A stretch of DNA of 12,500 nucleotides from Anaeromyces robustus (GCA_002104895.1 MCFG01000043.1:117501-130000); one strand, 5' to 3'; numbered from the stretch's first letter, positions 1 to 9,118 are shown. Notes: a model not told the origin generated them from the sequence alone. Made by a program: numbers and translations.

Positions 1-811
1 GAAAAAAAAAAAAAAAAAAAGAAACTATACTTTTTTTTAATACTCTAAGAAAATTAATTTTAAATTTATCTATACTTAAAATAAAAATTCTTTATTCTTA
101 ACTAATCGAAAAATATTATTTTGAAAAAAAAGCCATAATTAAAAAAGTATAAATTAATTTCTAACCCAATAAAAACACATTTATTATCCTTGAGTTTTCG
201 ATTAAAAATTATCTTAGTTATTAAAGATACATAAATATATTTAATAATTATATATTTATATATAATTATTATTATTGAATTATTTAATTCTAAAAAGTTA
301 TTATAATAATCAATAAAAAAAAAAAAACTGTTTACTCGCACAATTTTATTATTATTAAAAAATTATTATATCTATTATATATAATATTTATTTTATTTAT
401 TATATATATATATATTTTTTTTTATAAAATAATAAAGATTGTATTTTGAATTTTTGAATAAATAATTTGTTTCATATTAAAATAAAACGAAATATTGTTA
501 CTTTTAATTAAGAATAATTAAATACATAATAAATTTTAAAATTTTAAATTTTTAAATTGCATCGATTTTTTAATATTTTTTTAATTATTAATTTTTTTTT
601 TACTATTTTTTGAAATTTTAATTTATTTTAATATATATTTTCTTATTTTTAATTTATTTAAATCTTTTTAATTATCCTAATTTTTTTTTTACTTATTTTT
701 TTTCTTTTCTTTGCTTACTTTTAAATATAATAATATACCATTTCATGTCTATTTTTTTTTATGTATAAATGAATAAATTTAACTTTAATATTCATTATTA
801 TACAATTTAAA
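1..811. other. AT-rich 5' flank of the UVRAG-like gene
   Basis: This stretch has no gene that I can support. It consists of poly-A and poly-T runs, AT dinucleotide runs and short TTTA/AATA repeats. The longest open frame (102-341, minus strand) reads as Phe/Ile/Tyr/Asn-rich protein with no recognisable pattern, which is what very AT-rich noncoding DNA gives by chance. The last 70 bases hold several small upstream ORFs listed separately. A promoter must lie here, but no element such as a TATA box can be singled out because TATA-like strings are everywhere. Confidence 0.7.
745..810 (+). promoter_or_regulatory. cascade of three overlapping upstream ORFs before the UVRAG-like start codon
   Basis: Three very short ATG-initiated frames run in sequence: 745-768 (7 codons plus stop), 761-772 (3 codons plus stop) and 769-810 (13 codons plus stop). 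The last one ends with TAA at 808-810, one base before the main ATG at 812. If the transcript starts upstream of 745, ribosomes would have to re-initiate or leaky-scan to reach the main start. The transcription start is unknown, so the regulatory role is inference; the ORFs themselves are read directly. Confidence 0.35.
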
Positions 812-987
812 ATGACTATTGAGTTATGCCATATTCATGAAGTAAGTAAAAATATTAATATTTATAATAATATTTATAAAAAAAAATATATAAATAATAA
901 TAATATAAAAATTTATTATATATATTTTAAAAATGTATTCTAATTATTAAAATTATACATATATTTTTTCTATTATAATAACTAAAA

Positions 988-1037
<50 letters not shown>

Positions 1038-4000
1038 TGAACAAAATATTATAGGAATTACCACAATCATTAATCGTTACTGTATATTATTTTTTTTTTT
1101 TTTTCAAAAATGAATTAAATTATATACTTTATATAATTATACAATAATAATGTTCTATTTTTTTTTTTAATAATATTATTTATTATCCACCTTTTTTTTT
1201 TTAATCATATTCAAATAAATTATATAATATTAGCCTCGAATAAAACAATTAAAATCAATTTTAGGAAGACAAATTGAAAAATCAGCAGAAGTAAAAGATT
1301 TATTTGGTATTTATTATACACTAATAACAAATAATGGTAAATTAAAAAAAAGAATTATAAAACAAATTTCATTTTTTATAAATTAAAATTCAAAATAAAA
1401 TTTAATTATAATAAAAAATAAAACTTAACATTATTATTTTTTTTAATATATATAATTTCTATTATTGAATTAAATATTTTTTAGGAGAAGAAAAGGAATT
1501 TTATAAAAGCAATATAATAAAAAATTCATTGGTATATATCTAAATAAATAATAATACACTTTATTGATAGAGGATTATTTTTAAAACAATAACAATAATA
1601 ATAATAAACAAAAAATAATAATAATAAAATAAATTAATTAATTAATTAATAAAACAAAAAATAAATAAATAACAGAATCCAACATGGAATCCATTAGACA
1701 GACTAATGTTTCCATCATGGATAAATGAACAATCATCTGATATCCTTTTATATATATAGAAATTATATGTATTAATGATTAAAGATAAATATATATAATT
1801 TAATAAAAAAAAATTTTTTTAATATTCTTTAACTCGTAATAATTGTTTAATATTTTAAAATTTAATTTAAACACATTTCATAATAAAAGTATGGTTTATA
1901 TCTGGAAATGATTACAATAATCCTATATTATTGTTTACAAACAAAATAGAAGGAAAATTACTAGTATACATTGGAACAGAGGTATAAAAATAAAAGATAA
2001 AATCAAAAAAAAAAAAAAAAAAAAAAACGTATAATTAAACAACAACAATAATAATAATAATAATAATAATAAGAAGAAGAATAAATATAACCAACAAATT
2101 TTAATATACTAATACGTTTTATATATTCTTTATATTATTATTTTTTTTTTTAAATATTGAAATTAATTTAAAAATAAAAAAATAAATCAAATTTCATATA
2201 GTTGACAGTGTTAAAATCCGAATTTTCAAAAAATTCATTAATTTTTGAATATACCAACGGTTATTACATTCAATGCTCAGAATGTTCGGTAATTTTAATT
2301 TGAAAAACTTTTATTATTTTTTATTATGTTTTATTTATTATTATTCTTTTATTCTTATTGAATTTCATTAATGGGTCAATAAAATGTATATAAAAATTAT
2401 ACTATTAAATGTTATTATTAATATTCATAATATAAAATATAATGCATATTTTTAATATAAACAGGAATTAAGAAAAGAGTCAATAAATACAATTAATGTT
2501 TATAAAGTTGATAATTCTCAAGTAAAAAAATCTTATTCAGCAGATATGTTAATAAAGTAAAATACAAAAAAAAAAAAACATGAATTTTTATATCACATAT
2601 AATATATATATATTTATATTATCAAATCATTATAAGAAATTATCTTATCAAAAATGTTTTACTTATTAAATATCTAAATTTATATTTATTAATTATTATT
2701 AGTTTAAATAAAATTCAAGAAGAAATAAAAAAAGAAAAAGAAGAATTAGAAAAAAAGAAAAATGCAATAAGAGAAAAACTAAAATCTTATAGAGAGAATC
2801 ATTATTTAGTATGTAAATTAATATTAATTAATATTCCTATTCAATTATTATATTTTATAGATATATATATAGTAATATTTTTTTTATATTATTTTTAATA
2901 TTAAATGATAACTTAACTTATATATATATATTATTTTATCTATTTAAAGGATTTTAAAAAAGTAGAACATAAGGAAGAATCAACAATTGTAGAAAATCAA
3001 TTAGTTATAAGCATGTTAAATATTGAAGAAAGTACGGTTATTTAAATAATTATTATTACCATTAAAAAAAAACAATAAAATAAAAAATATATATATGTAT
3101 GTATATATTACTAAAATAATTATTATTAATTTATATATATATATTATATAAAGCTACTCAAAGAATTGAAGAATTTAGAAATTCAAATGTTACTAAACGA
3201 GCTGAATTAAATAAAAAATTAGAAGATTATAATAGTCAAATGGAAGAATTAGAAAATGAAAAAAAAGAATTTGAACATGAAATGATGTAAATATTATAAT
3301 AGTATTAAACATTGAATAATATATATATCAATATTTTATTAATTATATATAATATTTATTAATTATATATAATATTTATTAAATTAATATATTTATTCTC
3401 TTTTCTATTATATTATATTATATTATATTATATTATATATTTAAATTTTGAAATTTTATCTTTAATTAATTAACAGTCAAAAAAATAATCATATTAAATT
3501 TATGCGATACCAACGACTTGCTGAACTTATCCATGATTTATTAAATATCTATCCTATAGAACCTGTAATTATATTTATTATATATATATAAATTAATATT
3601 TAATAAGCAATCATATATTATATAATATTGATTATTAAATGAATAAGTATTTTATTTATTTTAATTTTTTATTATTATTATTATTATTATTTTTACTTTT
3701 TTTATTTAAATATATATATATATATATTACATTCATGAATATATTTATATATATATTTATACTTATATAAAGTCTATATCAGATCCATTAATATATACTA
3801 TTGGTGGTATTCCATTACCTAATTCAAGATATGAAGGTATTATAAGTTATCAATATAAAAATTAAATAAATAATTTATCATTATTATTGTTATTGTTATT
3901 ATTATTATTATTGATATCTAAAATATATATATAAATATATCATTATTCTTTTGTTTTTTTATAAAAAAAAAAATAAAATATATATAGGTTATAACCTTGA

Positions 4001-5316
4001 TGATATTTCAACAGCTCTTGGTTATTCTTGTCATTTAATTACTGTTATAGCGGATTATCTTGATGTGGTTTTAAGATATCCAATAAAATCTATGTCTTCA
4101 AGGTCAATTATTGTTGATCCATTAAGTAAAGAATGTCAACCTTTAAATGAGTAAATATAGAAAATATTTTTTTTTTCTTTATTTATTAATTTATTTATTT
4201 AATAATATATAAATATAATTAAATTACATTATTAATAATAATCCTCTTTTTTTTTTTTTTTTTTTTTTCATTTTTTTCATTTTTTTTTTTTTTTTCATAA
4301 TAGATTTCCATTATTTGCAAAAAAATTAAATGATAATCGATTTATCTATGGTGTTTTCCTTTTAAATAAAGATATTGAACAAGTAAATATATAAATATAT
4401 AAATATATAAATATAAATATATATATATATTTGACATATAAATATTTAAATATAAAATTTTAACTGTTATTTTTATCTTATATTATTCTTTAATATATTA
4501 AATATAATAAAAAATAAAAATGAATAAATAAATAAAAATAAAAATAGTTATTAAATTATATAAAACAAAATGTCAGTAACTTAAGAAATACATTACCAAA
4601 TTTAAGAAAGCTTTTATATAAAATAGTTCAATTAGGATCATCAGATTCGTAAGTTATTACATATATATTAACAATTTTATATTTTTATTTTTTTATTTTT
4701 TAATAATCATTAATATTTAAATTTTTTATTACATATGATATGATATATTATTAACTATAACTATAATTATATTATATATATATATATTATTTATAGTAAT
4801 TTTGCTAATGAATCATTCTCAGAAAGTGCAAATTTGAATAATAAATGTTTTCAACATGTTATACAATCTTTTGATAATGATTCACAATATTATTATGCTT
4901 CATCTATAGGATCTTCATCTAATTATTATAGTTCCAGTACATATAATCCTAATTATCCTTATTTAAGTAATACACCTCTTAATAGTAATATCTCGAGTAG
5001 TAATCTAGGAAATACAAGTTTTATTAATAGTAGTAGTAGTAATAATAATAATAACAATAATAACAATAATAATAGTAATAATAATAGTAATAATAATATT
5101 AATATTTTGTCCCCTATTTTAAGTTACAGTAATACATCCTTTACTGGTATTAATATTACTAGTACATCTTTATATTCACAACCTTCTATACTTAATAATT
5201 CAATATATTCTAATTCTCTTCAATCTCAACAAACATTATCAGAAATTAATGTCTCTTCTACTATTCTATCTCGATCTTACATTAATAAAAAAAATTATAA
5301 TAATTATAACAAATAA
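812..5316 (+). CDS. UVRAG/Vps38-like subunit of class III PI3-kinase complex II, 17 exons, 630 aa
   Basis: Exons read by hand: 812-841, 1055-1081, 1234-1336, 1485-1531, 1676-1739, 1875-1981, 2202-2288, 2465-2556, 2703-2808, 2950-3031, 3154-3286, 3477-3564, 3773-3836, 3988-4150, 4304-4382, 4548-4648, 4797-5316. They total 1893 nt, one open frame with TAA at 5314-5316. ATG 812 is the only in-frame Met after the stop at 770-772. Residues about 20-155 resemble the UVRAG N-terminal C2-like region, with EFYKSNIIKNSLNPTW and FIIKVW. Residues about 186-293 are Lys/Glu-rich coiled coil. Residues about 293-458 match the UVRAG C-terminal region: LIHDLLNIYPI, GGIPLPNS, TALGYSCHLI, LRYPI, RFIYGVFLLNKDIEQL and LPNLRKLL. 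Residues about 459-630 are a Ser/Asn-rich, probably disordered tail. UVRAG/Vps38 joins Vps34, Vps15 and Beclin1/Vps30 on endosomal and autophagic membranes. Fifteen introns are GT-AG; intron 5 is AT-AC. Family call is strong. The two first tiny exons are the least certain part. Confidence 0.93.
990..1035 (+). repeat. (AAT)n microsatellite in intron 1
   Basis: About 15 uninterrupted AAT triplets end just before the acceptor of intron 1 (AG at 1053-1054). The sequence is noncoding here, since no in-frame start precedes it. Repeat length is likely to vary between strains. Confidence 0.85.
1740..1874 (+). other. intron 5 of the UVRAG-like gene, U12-type AT-AC intron
   Basis: The intron begins ATATCCTTTT directly after the first base of a codon (G1739), the canonical minor-spliceosome donor. 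It ends AAACAC at 1874, and G|AT restores an Asp codon followed by FIIKVW, the expected C2-like continuation. Reading through hits TAG at 1757-1759. The only GT in exon 5 (1708) leaves the wrong phase for any acceptor, so no GT-AG solution exists. TTCTTTAACT at 1825-1834 matches the U12 branch consensus TTCCTTAACT with one mismatch. It lies about 42 nt from the acceptor, longer than is usual for this class. No AG or AC occurs between that branch site and the ACAC acceptor. Confidence 0.85.
2005..2071 (+). repeat. poly-A run and AAT repeat in intron 6
   Basis: A run of 23 A (2005-2027) is followed closely by an AAC/AAT triplet repeat (2041-2071) and a short AAG run. All of it lies within the longest intron of the UVRAG-like gene (1982-2201, 220 nt). 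Confidence 0.85.
3341..3437 (+). repeat. 20-bp direct repeat and TATTA pentanucleotide repeat in intron 11
   Basis: Two exact tandem copies of a 20-bp unit occupy 3341-3360 and 3361-3380, with a degenerate copy just before. A TATTA/ATATT pentanucleotide repeat follows at about 3407-3437. Both lie within intron 11 (3287-3476). Confidence 0.85.
5026..5100 (+). repeat. coding Ser/Asn triplet repeat in the UVRAG-like tail
   Basis: AGT and AAT/AAC triplets encode Ser4 (residues 536-539) followed by Asn11 and Asn/Ser alternations up to about residue 560. The repeat is in frame within the last exon. AAT is interrupted by AAC and AGT codons, so the tract is not a pure microsatellite. Such Asn runs are typical of very AT-rich genomes. 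Confidence 0.9.
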
Positions 5317-5323
5317 CAATGTC

Positions 5324-5366
5324 AATAAATAAATAAATAAATAAATTAAATAAATAAATAAATATA
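5324..5366 (+). terminator. AATAAA-rich region, possible polyadenylation signals of the UVRAG-like gene
   Basis: AATAAA occurs first at 5324-5329, eight bases after the stop codon, and repeats several times as AATA tetranucleotides. The hexamer is so common in this DNA that the assignment is weak. The cleavage site cannot be placed. Confidence 0.3.
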
Positions 5367-6050
5367 TATATATACTATAATATAAACAAAAAAATAAAAA
5401 AAAAATAAAAAAAAAATAAAAACTATAAAAATAATAAAAAAAAATAATATAATCATAAATATATATATACATATATATAAATATAAATCATAATCATTAC
5501 TTAAAATCATAAATGTAATATTATTATTTAAAAAAAATAATAATAATAATAATAAAAAATAAAAATAAGAATTAAAATAAAAAATTAATAATTAATAATA
5601 ATAATATATTCTATAGATAGCACGTAAAGCTTATTTTACTAAAAAAAAAAAATTGATCATTAATTTCTTTATATTGTTTTTTATTTTTTTATTTTTATTT
5701 TTATTTTTTTTTTTAAAATACATATATTCTTTTTAAATATTTAAATATTAATTACCCACTTATTTTTATTAATAGTTTATATATTTACTTACTTATTTAT
5801 AAATATAATTTATAATATATATTATTATTAATAATTCTGTTTTTTTTTTTTTTTTTTTTTTTTTTTACATAATACTATAAATAAAAATACTTTTAAAAGT
5901 ATATAATCTTTATATATATATATATGTTTATTAATACTAATAGTTATAAAAATAAAGAATTTTTAAATATGGAATAACGAGTTTCAATTTTTTAAATATT
6001 TTATTATGTTTTATTTTATTTTATTTTATTTAAATATTTATTTATTTATA

Positions 6051-6053
6051 TAT

Positions 6054-6100
<47 letters not shown>

Positions 6101-6104
6101 TTAT
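6051..6104. repeat. (TTTA)n microsatellite
   Basis: About 13 near-perfect copies of the tetranucleotide TTTA/ATTT sit in the spacer between the convergent genes. Confidence 0.85.
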
Positions 6105-6789
6105 TCTTTAATAAATTATTTTATTTTCGTCTTTTTTTTTTTTTATTTATATATAAAATAAATAATAAATTTTAATTTTTTTTTTTTTTTTTTTTAATTA
6201 TTTTATAATTTTTTTTCTATTTTATATCATAAAAAATCACTTAATAAAAATTCCCATAACAATTTAATTATAATGAATTTTTTCATTACTTCAATCAAAA
6301 TTCGTTGATATTTTGAATGCTTTTTTTTTTTTTTTTTTAAGAAAATTCTCTCTTTTTATATATATAATACATATATATATAAATAAAGCATTGACTTCCC
6401 CATAATAGATATTAATTAATTTTTTTTTTATTATTATTATTATTCAATACTGATCAATTAATTTAAACTTTTATCCAATTATTATTATTCCTTTTATAAT
6501 AATAATTTTTTATTGTATGTTTAATACAATAAGTTTTTTTTTTTAATATAACAAAGAAAAGAAAAAAAAGAAATTTTTTTTTTATGATATTTATTAATAT
6601 TTCATAGATTTATAAAATTAATAACTTTAAATCTTATCATAATTAAATAATTATAGAATATTTCGATATAAAAGTTTAAATTTTTATAAATTTAAAATGA
6701 AATATAATATTTTTTGTTTAAAAAAAAAAAAAAAAACTAATTTTTTTTTTCCTTTTTATAGTTATATTTTTTTTATATATATCTTCTTC

Positions 6790-7230
6790 TTATATCTGAG
6801 GATCATTACTATGTTGAATGGTTTCAGATAAAATTCTATGAGCTGATTGCTGTCTTGATATAGATTTAGCATCAAAACATACTTTAGCCCCTGGACGAGA
6901 AATAACACCATCTTTTAATGTCCATCCAAGATTTTGACTTGGTATAAATTCTTTAAAACCATTAGCTTTTAACCATTTATTACATTCTGTAAATAAAGCA
7001 CTAGCAAGTTCTTGAGTACTTGGTGTTATATTTCCTTCACTTTTTAATTTATTAAGAACCATTTCAGCATTTGGAAATGGAGTTTTTGGTTTAAATGCCA
7101 TATTTTTACATGATGGTTCTCTTTTAAGACGCATCATAGTCGGTATAGCATGACGATACTGACGAGTATTAGAAGTAGAAGTAGAAGTAGAAGATGAAGA
7201 TACAGATGAAGAAGATAATGAAGCAAACAT
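6790..7230 (-). CDS. unrecognised conserved small protein, copy 1 (146 aa)
   Basis: I do not recognise this family. The single-exon frame runs from ATG at 7230 to TAA at 6792-6790. It is real by its raised GC content, balanced amino-acid use, and a close paralogue at 11560-11946. Residues 1-21 are a Ser/Thr-rich low-complexity leader absent from the paralogue. Residues 22-140 are the shared core, with 106 of 119 positions identical and no gaps. The core opens with a basic segment (RQYRHAIPTMMRLKREPS) that includes a possible basophilic-kinase site (REPS). Next come two probable helices (about residues 54-65 and 72-91, the second with Cys83 and Trp86). Then follow a Gly/Pro-containing segment (GWTLKDGV, SRPGAK) and a C-terminal amphipathic stretch with SRQQSAHRILSE. 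No signal peptide or membrane segment is seen. It is probably soluble and cytosolic or nuclear. The gene converges with the UVRAG-like gene. Confidence 0.9.
   Translation of the reverse strand: MFASLSSSSVSSSSTSTSTSNTRQYRHAIPTMMRLKREPSCKNMAFKPKTPFPNAEMVLNKLKSEGNITPSTQELASALFTECNKWLKANGFKEFIPSQNLGWTLKDGVISRPGAKVCFDAKSISRQQSAHRILSETIQHSNDPQI
7181..7215 (-). repeat. coding Ser/Thr microsatellite at the N-terminus of copy 1
   Basis: On the plus strand this reads as GAAGTA/GAAGAT-like hexamers. On the coding strand it gives alternating Ser and Thr codons (roughly residues 6-20). The paralogue lacks it and has only a six-residue leader, so it looks like a lineage-specific triplet or hexamer expansion. 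Confidence 0.7.
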
Positions 7231-7298
7231 TTTTTTTTATTATTTTATGTTAAAAAAAAAACTTTTCAAGTATTTATTAATTAATTGATATTTATTTG

Positions 7299-7345
<47 letters not shown>

Positions 7346-7742
7346 ATGTATTTAAGTATTTATGTATTTATTATTGCGTATATTGTATAAAAGAAATAAT
7401 ATAATAAAACTGATATATAATTAAAATTTATTTTATTTTATTCTTTTTTTTTTATTTTTTTTTTAATTTTTTAATAAATAAAATGTTAATAGAGTAGCGT
7501 TTTCTTTTTTACAAAAATAAAATAATCTTGAATTAAAAAATAATAAATTTATTTCTTCTTTTTTTTTTACTTTATAAATATATAATTATAATAAATTATA
7601 ATATATAAAGAAAAAAAAGAAAAGAAAAAAAAGAAAAAAGAGAGAGAAAAAAAAAAGCAATGTCGTCAAAGGACAATTACATAATTATTTATACTATTTT
7701 TTTTGTACTAATTTTGATTTACCTAAAAGCTAATTTTTCATT

Positions 7743-7770
7743 TTATCAATAATTTTTCCATTATTGATAA
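7743..7770. repeat. perfect 11-bp inverted repeat carrying TGATAA
   Basis: The left arm TTATCAATAAT (7743-7753) and right arm ATTATTGATAA (7760-7770) are perfect complements around a 6-nt spacer, TTTTCC. Each arm contains a TTATCA/TGATAA GATA-factor-like core. It lies about 510 nt upstream of copy 1. It could be a hairpin or a paired binding site; no function is shown. Confidence 0.5.
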
Positions 7771-7866
7771 TTTTATAATATTCATACTTTAAAAAAAAAA
7801 AATTTTTTTTTTAAATTTTTAAATTATATATAAACCATTTTTATTTATATATTAAATATATTAAAG

Positions 7867-7952
7867 TAATATATTATAATATATTGTGAAATATATTATT
7901 TTATCAATTAATTATTTAATCCATATTTTAATTAAAAATGTTATCAATTTTT
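7867..7952 (-). promoter_or_regulatory. upstream block shared with copy 2 (at copy 1)
   Basis: An 18-bp string (7867-7884) is identical to 12322-12339. It is followed 70 bp further on by AATGTTATCA (7937-7946), identical to 12402-12411 with similar T-rich flanks. Read in the direction of transcription, the second motif is TGATAACATT. It is either a remnant of a duplicated promoter region or a conserved GATA-like site; AT bias makes chance similarity possible. Confidence 0.35.
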
Positions 7953-8570
7953 CAATAAAAAAAAAAAATGTTTACTTATTTATTTATTTAATGATAATTA
8001 ATTTAATTTGTGTGATTTGAGAATTACTTAACTTTTTAATTATAATCAAATAAATTCTTATTATAAAAAATTATATTTAAAATATCTAAAGTTTTTAAAT
8101 AAATGAATATTGATATAAATATTAATAAACTAAATATGAAAATTAATGGATAAATAAATGAATGAATGAATAATAAATAAATATTATATTATATTAATTA
8201 TTATATTTTTTTATCTTTATCTTTTGATTATTTAAGTATTATTAAATTATTAATTATTAATTCTTTTTTATATAATTTAATTAATGTCTCTAATTATATA
8301 TAAATAATAAAAAATAATTTTATAAAAAAAATAAATAAATAAAAAGATATTTAATAAATGAATAAACGGCATAATCATTTAAATTGGTTTTTTTTTTTTC
8401 TTCTTTGTTTCATACAGAAATGAATAAGTCATAAATAAAATAATATTATATATTAGTTTTCATCGTTAATTACTTAATCTAATTTTTGATTTTGTATAAA
8501 AAATTAGGATAGTTCCTTTTAGTAATTAATCGTAATTAATAATTAATAAGTAATCAAAAATAATAAACAA

Positions 8571-8615
8571 TAAATAATAATAAAATAAATAATAATAAAA
8601 TAAATAATAATAAAA
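8571..8615. repeat. 15-bp unit repeated three times
   Basis: Three exact tandem copies of TAAATAATAATAAAA occupy 8571-8585, 8586-8600 and 8601-8615, in the desert between the two paralogues. Confidence 0.9.
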
Positions 8616-8653
8616 TAATAATTAATAGATAATAAAAAATTAATCCTAATCTA

Positions 8654-8654
<1 letters not shown>

Positions 8655-8743
<89 letters not shown>

Positions 8744-8766
8744 ATTAATAATAATAATAATAATAA
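8655..8766. repeat. interrupted (AAT)n array with regular ATTAAT breaks
   Basis: AAT triplets are broken by ATTAAT at about 8685, 8716 and 8744, giving a higher-order unit of 31 and then 28 bp. The two spacings differ by one triplet, as expected of slippage within a larger repeat. Confidence 0.85.
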
Positions 8767-9024
8767 ATTGAATATAATTAATAATCATATAAAGTAAAAC
8801 TAATAAATATAAAAATAAATAAATGAATAAATATGAATAAATATATATATTGGAATGATATATAAAATATAATCAATTACATTAATATTAACAATTAAGT
8901 TTTTTATTAGTAGCATTAATATTTTGTTATAATCGAAACATTATTAATTAATTACTTTTATAATGAATTTTTATTAATAGAGTTTTTTCTATATTTAATA
9001 ATTATGCTTATCAAAAATATATAG

Positions 9025-9115
9025 ATATATTTATATATTTATATATTTATATATTTATATATTTATTTATTTATATATTTATATATTTATTTATTTTATT
9101 TATTTTATTTATTTA
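9025..9115. repeat. TTTATATA / TTTA tandem low-complexity array
   Basis: Octamers of the TTTATATA type grade into TTTA and TTTTA units, directly before the 20-bp tandem repeat that starts at 9119. Confidence 0.8.
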
Positions 9116-9118
9116 ATA

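Larger units (their letters stand above)
5317..6789. other. spacer between convergent genes
   Basis: No gene is visible in these 1.47 kb. The stretch holds several AATAAA strings right after the UVRAG-like stop, a 27-T run (5840-5866), several other poly-T runs, a TTTA microsatellite, and the 3' flank of the minus-strand gene that ends at 6790. The minus-strand open frame at 5266-5472 is Tyr/Phe/Ile-only and overlaps the real final exon, so it is a chance frame. A small A/T-only inverted repeat (arms 6675-6683 and 6688-6696) lies about 95 nt beyond the stop of the minus-strand gene. Confidence 0.75.

Noticed and set aside
102-341. 79-codon minus-strand open frame
   Set aside because: The predicted protein is Phe/Ile/Tyr/Asn/Lys only, with no motif, as random translation of AT-rich DNA gives. 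There is no GC rise as in true exons.
1265-1336. Exon 3 starting at the AG of 1263-1264
   Set aside because: With exon 2 ending in phase 0, it gives a stop after nine codons. The acceptor at 1233 keeps the frame and adds PRIKQLKSILGRQ, which fits the family.
3032-3036. Exon 10 donor at 3037 (GTTATT)
   Set aside because: It leaves phase 0, which forces a stop in exon 11. The donor GTACGG at 3032 gives phase 1 and joins cleanly.
3951-4154. Stand-alone 67-codon ORF starting in poly-A
   Set aside because: Its useful part (3988-4150) is exon 14 of the UVRAG-like gene. The N-terminal Lys-rich part is intron sequence, and the end runs past the donor at 4151.
4834-5316. Separate Ser/Asn-rich gene starting at 4834
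   Set aside because: Position 4834 is TTG, not ATG, and the frame continues upstream to the acceptor at 4796. It is the last exon of the UVRAG-like gene.
5266-5472. 68-codon minus-strand Tyr/Ile/Phe ORF
   Set aside because: It overlaps the true final exon and AATA repeats. Its composition is pure AT translation.
7660-7780. Possible spliceosomal snRNA or snoRNA near the purine tract
   Set aside because: I looked for the U6 core, U12 branch-recognition sequence, Sm site with flanking stems, and C/D boxes. None is convincingly present.
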